Assembly (NCBI RefSeq): GCF_002858925.1 | Contig: NZ_PJRS01000019.1 | Span: 37,391-101,390, forward strand | Reading direction: 5' to 3' | From: Caulobacter zeae | Lineage (GTDB): Bacteria > Pseudomonadota > Alphaproteobacteria > Caulobacterales > Caulobacteraceae | DNA length: 64,000 nt | Part shown: in pieces, positions 58,251 through 64,000 of the stretch | Layout of the letters: the number at the start of each line of letters is the position of its first letter | How positions within the stretch are numbered: the stretch's first letter is position 1 | Position numbers and translations under genes: made by a program | The notes under the pieces: generated by a model | Told to the model about the DNA's origin: nothing | Seen by the model: only the letters and a program-made list of their open reading frames with translations | Databases searched by the model: none

Positions 58251-60560
58251 CTAAGCCCGGTCGATGCGAGCGATCAGCGCCGTGACCCCGGCGACGGGAT
58301 CGGCCGGCGGGGTCCGGCGGTAGGCGACATCGGCGGCGACCCAGGCCTTCTCCCAGGCGACGCTGGCCTTGACCACGGCCGCCTCGTCGAACACCCCCGT
58401 CCCCGCCGCCTTCAGGGCGTCGAGGAACCGGCCCCAGCGCGGCAGGTAGAAGTCGCGATAGAGCCCCTGCCAGGCCTTGGAGGCGTAGTCGTTGAGGTTG
58501 CCCTCCCCGCCCCAGATCGTGACCTGGGCCTTGGCGTTGCTGACATAGGCGGCCTTGTCGGCCGGCGTGTCGCCATAGGCGCGGGCGTCGTCGATCCAGG
58601 TCGCCAGGGTCTCGGGCTGCACGCCCAGCAGGGCGTCTACCGCCAGGGCCAGGTCCTCGACCTTGCGGCGGGCTAGGTCGCCAGCAGTTGCGTCGCCCTT
58701 GCGATAGGCGGCCACGGCGGCCTGTAGCCGGACGTCGATCTCCAGGCTGGCCAGTTGCCTCGTCGCATCGACCAGATCGAGCACGAACAGCGGCTCGTTC
58801 GCATAGGACGGCGCCAACGCCGCCAGGGCGCGGACGGCGGCGTCGAGCTTGACGCGGTCGCCCGGATGGCCCGGAAACTCGCCGATGGTCGCCGTCGGTC
58901 GCTTGAAGAAGAGATAGGCGCCGGCCTTGCTCTTCCACCAGCGCGAGCTCCAGTAGCGCGTCGAATAGGCGCCCTGGACCAGCAGCGCCATCGCCGCATC
59001 GAGCTGAGGACTGGTCTTGCCGTAGCGCGCCTTCGAGCGGCTAGACAGCCAGGCCGCGGTGGAGGCCCCGCCCCCGTTCCAGGCCAGGTCGTAGGTCGCC
59101 TCGTAGACGATCGAGTTGTTGTGCAGCCCTTCGGGAAACATCCCGAAACCCGACAGCTTGCCGGTGTCGGGATTGGCGACCAGGGCCGCGATATCGGTCC
59201 GGTAGTAGTCCAGGTCGCCATAGACCGGGTTGCTGCCCCCGTAGTTATGGACGTAGCCGTAGATCCACGGCTTGCCGCCGAAGGCCTTGGCGTTCTTCCA
59301 GACGGCCGGATAGCGGTCGTTGCCGATGTCGAGGATCATAAGCCTGTCGTCGGGCACGCGGCTGAGATAGGCGCTGATCGCCGCCGGATCCCAGAAGTGG
59401 CTGTCGGCGCCGAACAGCCAGCCCTGCATCACCCACACCGCGTCGGGCCGGCTCTGGCGGATGGAATCGTAGATCGCCTTGCCGTAGGCGGCCAGGCGCT
59501 CGGCCTTCAGGGCCGGATCGACCTCGATCTTGGTCTTGGTCGCCGCCGTGTTGGCCGCGCCGTCGCCATAGGCCGCGTCGCGCGCATCGGCGCCGTCGGC
59601 GTTGATCGGCGGCAACATCTCGTTGAAGGAATCGGCGAGATAGTAGGTCCCCCCGCCGTAGGTCTTTGTGTAGAGCGCCAGGAACCGGCCGGCGATCTTC
59701 GAAAACAGCGGGTCGGCCGGGTCCAGCCAGTAGGTCTCGTGGAACCCCTCCCAAGGCCGCATGCGATAGATCTTCGCTTTCGGATGCTTGGCCGCGAAGG
59801 CCTTGGGCACGTAACCGCCGAAGGCCGGCAGGATCGGCGTCATGCCCAGGTCCCGCATCCGCCCGAGGATCCTGACCTGCAGGTCCTTCTTCTTGTCGAT
59901 CCAGGCGGTCGGCAGCGGGGCGGCGTAACCTTCGATGTTGCCCATGCGGTGCCAGGGCGTGAAGGCCGCGCCGGAGAAGTAGTCGGCCAGTTCGGCCTCG
60001 CTCAGCCCGAACTCGCGCCACAGGGCCCGCCAGACATATTCCTGGCCTTCCATGGCCAGCGGCATGTCGACGCCGTGCACCGCCATCCAGTCGATCTCGC
60101 GGCTCCAGCGCTCCCAGCCCCACCAGGGCGTGGTGTAGCCGTAGGTGCAGGTGTTGAGATAGGCGCGGTGGGCGAAGGGGCTCTCCACCCGGCCCGTGTC
60201 GGCGTCGGGCAGCCGGGCCGGCAGGGCGACACGGTCGCCTTCCCAGCTGACATGCGCCGCACCGGCCTCCTTCAGATAGGCGTAGGCGCCGCGCACCAGC
60301 GCCACCGGCGTATCGCCGCTGATCGCCAGTTCGCCGCCTGTGGCCCGCACGGCGTACCAGGGCTTCTCGCTCGCGGTCGAGGCCAGCGCCAGGTTGATCT
60401 TGTCGGCGCGCGGCCCGAACCGCCGCTTCAGGACCGCCCGCGCCGCCTCCAGCCCGCCGCCGCCGCGCGGCGCCGCGCTCGCCAGCGAAGGCATGGCGGT
60501 CAGGGCGACGGCGGCGAAGGCCTGCTTCAGGGTCTGGCGGCGCGAGGGTCGAAACGACAT
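58251..60560 (-). CDS. Exported GH89 alpha-N-acetylglucosaminidase
   Basis: 769 aa. Tat-type signal (PSRRQTLKQAFAAVAL, cleavage near 30). N-terminal domain about 35-125; catalytic domain with NTCTYGYTTPWWGWERWSREIDWMAVHGV, TPWHRMGNIEGY, DSFNEMLPP (Glu314, acid/base) and FGMFPEGLHNN (Glu477, nucleophile), equivalent to human NAGLU E316 and E446. It hydrolyses terminal alpha-linked GlcNAc from glycans. ATG at 60560. NagX-like gene follows after 9 nt; the TBDR gene and a stem-loop precede. Confidence 0.94.
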   Translation of the reverse strand: MSFRPSRRQTLKQAFAAVALTAMPSLASAAPRGGGGLEAARAVLKRRFGPRADKINLALASTASEKPWYAVRATGGELAISGDTPVALVRGAYAYLKEAGAAHVSWEGDRVALPARLPDADTGRVESPFAHRAYLNTCTYGYTTPWWGWERWSREIDWMAVHGVDMPLAMEGQEYVWRALWREFGLSEAELADYFSGAAFTPWHRMGNIEGYAAPLPTAWIDKKKDLQVRILGRMRDLGMTPILPAFGGYVPKAFAAKHPKAKIYRMRPWEGFHETYWLDPADPLFSKIAGRFLALYTKTYGGGTYYLADSFNEMLPPINADGADARDAAYGDGAANTAATKTKIEVDPALKAERLAAYGKAIYDSIRQSRPDAVWVMQGWLFGADSHFWDPAAISAYLSRVPDDRLMILDIGNDRYPAVWKNAKAFGGKPWIYGYVHNYGGSNPVYGDLDYYRTDIAALVANPDTGKLSGFGMFPEGLHNNSIVYEATYDLAWNGGGASTAAWLSSRSKARYGKTSPQLDAAMALLVQGAYSTRYWSSRWWKSKAGAYLFFKRPTATIGEFPGHPGDRVKLDAAVRALAALAPSYANEPLFVLDLVDATRQLASLEIDVRLQAAVAAYRKGDATAGDLARRKVEDLALAVDALLGVQPETLATWIDDARAYGDTPADKAAYVSNAKAQVTIWGGEGNLNDYASKAWQGLYRDFYLPRWGRFLDALKAAGTGVFDEAAVVKASVAWEKAWVAADVAYRRTPPADPVAGVTALIARIDRA

Positions 60561-60590
60561 CGAGACAACTCTTCTTCTGAAACGAAAATC

Positions 60591-60621
60591 TGGTCGCCGC
60601 CCAGGAGTCAGGCGGCGACCA
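60591..60621 (-). terminator. Stem-loop terminator after the GlcNAc-locus TBDR
   Basis: An 11-bp perfect stem (TGGTCGCCGCC / GGCGGCGACCA) with a 9-nt loop, followed on the minus strand by GATTTTCGTTTC. It is a plausible leaky terminator between the TBDR and GH89. Confidence 0.65.
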
Positions 60622-60668
60622 GCAGTTGCGCCGCACGGACGGCGTCTCCGGGGAGGGAGATCGGAGGG

Positions 60669-63350
60669 CTACATCTTGTACTGGAACGACAGGTAGTAGC
60701 TGGGGCCGGTGACCGAGGTCATCTGCCAGCGGCTCTTGTCGAGCAGGTAGGCTTTCTCCTGGGCGTTGTTGATGTTCATCGCCGCGAAGGAGAGGCTGAG
60801 GCGTTCGTTGATGTTGTAGCCGAGGTTCAGGTCGAACTGGGTGCGCGAGGCGACCGTGTGACCCAGCGGACCGGAGAAGAAGCTCTCCACCGAGGTCTGG
60901 TCGTAGGCGCTGCGGTAGTTGGCCGACAGGCGCGCGCTGAAGGTCTGGTTTTCCCAGTAGACCGTGCCGTTGGCGGTGTGCTCCGACAGGTTGGCCAGCT
61001 TGAAGCCTGTCACCGAGGTCGCCGGATTGACGTGGGTGTAGTTGGCGATCAGGCCGAAGCCCTCGATCGGCAGCCAGGCGTCGAGCGACTGCTGCCAGTT
61101 CACCTCGTAGCCGTGGATGTCGACCGTGCGGCCGTCATTGAAGCTCTGGGTGATGTTGTAGGTGTCGCCGGCGCTCGACAGGCAAACGCCGCCGCTGTCC
61201 TTGGTCAGCGCCGTGCTCTCGTACGAGGTCGGGCAGGTGAGAGAGGTGTAGACGCCGTTCTTGACCTTCTTGGAGAAGAAGCCGGCCGACAGGCCGTTGC
61301 CCGCCCCGTAGTACCACTCCAGCGTCACGTCGATCTGGTTGGCCGTCATCGGGTTCAGGTCCCCCTGGCCGATGGCGATCGTGTAGACGCGGTGGCCGGT
61401 GGTGTCGACGGCGCTGGTCATGGTGGTGGCCAGCTGGTTGCTGGAGTCGATGATCGGACGCACCAGCACCTTGGCGGCGGCGAAGCGCAGCAGCAGGTTG
61501 TCGGTCAGGTCGACGCTGATGTTCGCCGACGGCAGCACGTTGTCGTACGACTTCTTGGTCGTGTAGGTCCCTGCGACCAGCTTGACCTCGGTGTTGCGCG
61601 GGTTGGCCGCGCCGCCGATGTAGCCTTCCACCGTCTGGTCGGTGCTCTCGCTGCGAACGCCGAAATTGCCGCGGAAGGTGCGCGAGAAGATCTCGCCCTT
61701 CAGGTTGGCCATGGCGTAGAACGAGGTCAGGTCGCGCTCGACACGATAGGTGCCGGCCGGGTCGAAGGCCTCGTAGACGCTGATCCCCTGCGCCTTCAGC
61801 GCGTCGCGATAGGCGTCGAGGTTCGGCGACACCCAGATCGACGGCAGGGTCATCTCGCCGTCGAGGAAGTTGCTGACGGTGATTCCGGTGGCGGCCATGG
61901 TCGGCGACCACGAGGCCGGAATGCTGTCCGAACCATCCCTGCGCACCACGTAGCGCTTGAGCACTTCGTGACGGATCTTGGCCCCGGCCTGCACCGACTC
62001 CAGGATGCCGAAGTTCAGGAACCGCTTGGCGTCGAACTGGCCGGCGTCCTCATAGGAGTCGATCGTGCGGTAGGCGCCGTTCGGATAGGTGTTCCGCACC
62101 AGGGTCGCCGGGTTGTACTGGGCGGTGTCGCTCAGCGCGGTCGAGGTCGTGAAGACGATGTTCTTCGGGTTGCTGATGTCGACCGTCGCACTCGGGATGT
62201 TGATCCCGAGGATCGCCGCCTCCTCGTTGAAGATGGCGTGGCCGCGCGAATAGTGGGCGACGGCCTTCAGGTCCCAGTCCTCGAAGCCGGTCCAGCGGGC
62301 GCTGGTGGTGAAGGCGCCGGTCGATTGCGGACGCGTCTCGTGCTGGTGGTTGTTCTCCAGGCGGAAGTTGGCGACTCGCACCTGGGTGGCGGTGTTGTTG
62401 GCCGTGGCCAGGGTGGTGACGTTCGAGGCCGACGGCGTCGTGAACAGGAAGACCTGTTGATGCAGCTCCTGCGTCGTCTCGTCCTTGGCGTAGGTGGCGA
62501 TGGCGTCGATCTGCAGGCCGTCGATCGGCTTGAACTGGATCGCGCCGTTGATCATGCTGCGCTTGGTCTCGCGGTCGATCCGGCGATAGCGCAGGCGCGC
62601 GGGCGTGTAGACGCCGCTGTTGACGGTCCACCGGTCCATCCAGAGATAGTCGCCGCGGTCCTTCAACTCCTGATAACCGGCGCCGAGGAACACCCCGATC
62701 TTGTCGTCGAGGAAGTGGTCGACATAGGTCGCGCCGTACTTGCCCGTCGGGCTGCCGCCGATCAGCTCCTGCTGCTGCAGCTTGCCGGCGAAGATCAGCT
62801 GGCGGCCTTTCACGTTGAACGGGTGGACGGTGTCGATGTTGACCGTGCCCGCCAGGCCGCCGGCGTCCATGTCGGCGGTGGGCGACTTGTAGACCTGGAT
62901 GCCCGAGGCCAGCTCGGTCTGGATCACGTCGTAGCGGAAGCCGTCGGTGAAGTTCGAGCTCTTGAAGGCCTGGCCGTTGACCGTGGTCAGCGCGTACTGG
63001 GGCCCCAGGCCCCGGATGCTGATCGTCGAGCCGCGGCCGTTGATGTTGGAGATCTGCACGCCCGGAATGCGCTGGATGGCCTCGGCGATGTTCTCCGACG
63101 GGAACTTGCCGATGTCCTCGGCCGAGATGCCGTCCGACACGCGCACGTCGTTGCGCTTGGTGTCGAGCGCCGTGGCTAGGCTGCGGCGGAAGGCGGTGAC
63201 CACCACCTCGTCGACGGCCTCGCTGGGCGCCGGTTCGGGCGTGGTCTGGGCGAGCGCAGAACCCGCGAAGCTGGCGCCGGCCAGCAGGGCCAGCACGAAG
63301 GCCTTGCGCAGCGCGTCGGGCCGGGAAGTCGTAAGCTTGTGACCGATCAT
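60669..63350 (-). CDS. TonB-dependent receptor of the GlcNAc locus
   Basis: An 893-aa outer-membrane transporter. Signal peptide ending GSALAQ (about 35); TonB box DEVVVTAFRRS; plug FPSENIAEAIQRIPGVQIS, then TISIRGLGPQYALTTVNGQAF and YKSPTADMDAGGLAGTVNI; barrel to YYLSFQYKM. Carbohydrate-type plug. It lies between a PTS EII gene and GH89/NagX, so GlcNAc-containing oligosaccharides are the likely cargo. Confidence 0.9.
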   Translation of the reverse strand: MIGHKLTTSRPDALRKAFVLALLAGASFAGSALAQTTPEPAPSEAVDEVVVTAFRRSLATALDTKRNDVRVSDGISAEDIGKFPSENIAEAIQRIPGVQISNINGRGSTISIRGLGPQYALTTVNGQAFKSSNFTDGFRYDVIQTELASGIQVYKSPTADMDAGGLAGTVNIDTVHPFNVKGRQLIFAGKLQQQELIGGSPTGKYGATYVDHFLDDKIGVFLGAGYQELKDRGDYLWMDRWTVNSGVYTPARLRYRRIDRETKRSMINGAIQFKPIDGLQIDAIATYAKDETTQELHQQVFLFTTPSASNVTTLATANNTATQVRVANFRLENNHQHETRPQSTGAFTTSARWTGFEDWDLKAVAHYSRGHAIFNEEAAILGINIPSATVDISNPKNIVFTTSTALSDTAQYNPATLVRNTYPNGAYRTIDSYEDAGQFDAKRFLNFGILESVQAGAKIRHEVLKRYVVRRDGSDSIPASWSPTMAATGITVSNFLDGEMTLPSIWVSPNLDAYRDALKAQGISVYEAFDPAGTYRVERDLTSFYAMANLKGEIFSRTFRGNFGVRSESTDQTVEGYIGGAANPRNTEVKLVAGTYTTKKSYDNVLPSANISVDLTDNLLLRFAAAKVLVRPIIDSSNQLATTMTSAVDTTGHRVYTIAIGQGDLNPMTANQIDVTLEWYYGAGNGLSAGFFSKKVKNGVYTSLTCPTSYESTALTKDSGGVCLSSAGDTYNITQSFNDGRTVDIHGYEVNWQQSLDAWLPIEGFGLIANYTHVNPATSVTGFKLANLSEHTANGTVYWENQTFSARLSANYRSAYDQTSVESFFSGPLGHTVASRTQFDLNLGYNINERLSLSFAAMNINNAQEKAYLLDKSRWQMTSVTGPSYYLSFQYKM

Positions 63351-63757
63351 GATGCTATCCCCTCAAGCGGACGCGGCGCGCGCGCCCAGTGAGCGCCGCT
63401 CCCCCGCGGCGCCGTTTTGGGCAGACCATTTGAAGACCTTTTTTCGCTGCCCACTGGAACCGTAGGCGCCGCCCGGAAGGCGGTCAAAGCTTGCAACCCG
63501 CTCTAATGCTTGAATTTAACAGCCGATCGCCGGATAGGCGCCGGTGGTTTCGGGCTCAACCGCTCGACACCCACTGCAAAGCCAACAAAAGTTAGCATTA
63601 TCAACGCAATAACTGCCTAGCACACGTGCATTCGCGCACGAGGCATAATACCAATTTAATGCCTTTTTTGCGACCATTCGCGCATAGCGAGCGCGTCCCG
63701 CGCAGCCGTGGCGCGCAATTGGCCGACCGGTGCTCGCCCAGCTTGCAACCAAGCCCC
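63351..63757. other. Intergenic region, TBDR promoter area
   Basis: About 400 bp between the TBDR and the PTS gene terminator. It is AT-richer from 63480 to 63670 and should contain the TBDR promoter. It includes small hairpins (CGTGC/GCACG at 63625-63640; GGCAT/ATGCC at 63642-63663, followed on the plus strand by TTTTTT). I see no coding frame I trust. Confidence 0.5.
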
Positions 63758-63803
63758 AAAAAGCAAGACGCCCGCGCCCCGATCCGATCGGAACGCGGGC
63801 GTC
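63758..63803 (-). terminator. Intrinsic terminator of the PTS gene
   Basis: A 10-bp stem (GACGCCCGCG / CGCGGGCGTC) with an internally paired loop, followed on the minus strand by TTGCTTTTT. It is 25 nt after the EIIB stop. Confidence 0.85.
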
Positions 63804-63828
63804 GATGCCCCGAGTCGCGGCGCCGTGG

Positions 63829-64000
63829 CTAGCGGGCGCCGCCCTTCTCCATCGCCAGGGCCACGGCCTCGGCATCGGGCCCAAGCACCAGGTGGACGAC
63901 AGGTCCGTCGAGGCGGACGAGGGCGCGCACGCCGGCGGCCTTGAGGGCGGGTTCGTCGAGCTTGGCGGGGTCGGCCAGTTCCAGGCGCAGGCGGCTGGAG
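63829..64000 (-). CDS. nagE: PTS EIIB domain C-terminus, probably N-acetylglucosamine permease (partial)
   Basis: The last 57 codons of a gene running out of the window. The translation SSRLRLELADPAKLDEPALK, then AAGVRALVRLDGPVVHLVLG and a short helix to GGAR, is the C-terminal half of a glucose-family PTS EIIB domain, immediately after the position of the phosphorylated Cys (not in the window). The GlcNAc context (GH89, NagX) suggests NagE; a glucose-type EIIB is the alternative. Confidence 0.75.
   Translation of the reverse strand, partial: SSRLRLELADPAKLDEPALKAAGVRALVRLDGPVVHLVLGPDAEAVALAMEKGGAR

Noticed and set aside
58755..63179. A 1474-codon open frame on the plus strand opposite GH89 and a TBDR
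   Set aside because: It spans two recognisable minus-strand genes and has the Arg/Ala/Val/Gly-rich composition of an antisense shadow.
1..64000. Insertion sequences, CRISPR arrays, phage genes, integration sites
   Set aside because: None seen: no transposase or integrase frames, no regularly spaced repeats, and no tRNA target with flanking direct repeat. The repeated palindromes are single intergenic sites, not an array.

Overview
The window looks like chromosome of a Caulobacter-type alphaproteobacterium (Caulobacterales). The evidence is the very high GC with long shadow frames opposite real genes, six TonB-dependent receptors (TBDRs) in 64 kb, fused MrpA/MrpB antiporter subunits, two ECF sigma/FecR pairs, and an N-acetylglucosamine (GlcNAc) locus of the NagE/NagX type. 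I see no insertion sequence, phage gene, CRISPR array, rRNA or credible tRNA. Assignments are from reading the sequence and remembered family motifs; no database search was run.

Layout. 1-2.6 kb: ilvD (partial) and a divergent LysR regulator. 2.6-6.8 kb: a TBDR divergent from the L-rhamnose symporter rhaT, with a palindrome between them. 6.8-11.3 kb: an exported DOPA-dioxygenase-like protein, two MFS exporters and two small proteins. 11.3-18 kb: ECF sigma, FecR, a TBDR with an STN signalling domain, and an S9 peptidase, which looks like a cell-surface-signalling cassette for a peptide-like ligand. 18.2-25 kb: a universal stress protein and the mnh/mrp Na+/H+ antiporter operon (AB-C-D-E-F-G, every junction overlapping by 4 nt). 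25.1-50.3 kb: a polysaccharide-utilisation island. 50.4-57.1 kb: a heme locus (HasR-like TBDR, FecR, ECF sigma, heme oxygenase, DUF454 protein, TonB). 57.1-64 kb: a GlcNAc locus (NagX-like protein, GH89 alpha-N-acetylglucosaminidase, TBDR, and the 3' end of a PTS EIIB, probably nagE).

The 25-50 kb island is the most interesting part. Ten copies of one 16-bp palindrome with a central CG (ideal TTGATATC-GATATCAA) lie in its intergenic regions, and I found no full copy elsewhere in the window. They precede two paralogous beta-helix (GH28-like) enzymes, two TBDRs, a heparinase II/III-family lyase, a GH43, a GH97 and the operon encoding a LacY-type oligosaccharide symporter, a GH88 unsaturated-uronyl hydrolase and a ROK sugar kinase. 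Two paralogous, divergent LacI-family regulators in the island have nearly the same recognition helix and are the obvious candidates to bind it. The enzymes imply degradation of a uronic-acid-containing polysaccharide: outer-membrane uptake by TBDRs, cleavage by lyase and glycosidases, symport of unsaturated oligosaccharides, hydrolysis by GH88 and phosphorylation by the ROK kinase.

The remaining perfect palindrome does not precede any protein gene. It lies between the convergent GH43 and GH97 genes, overlaps a plausible promoter and is followed by about 90 nt that contain three stem-loops. One loop displays CUUCCUCC (an anti-Shine-Dalgarno sequence), and the last is a textbook terminator with eight T. 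I interpret this as an undescribed, LacI-controlled small RNA belonging to the same regulon.
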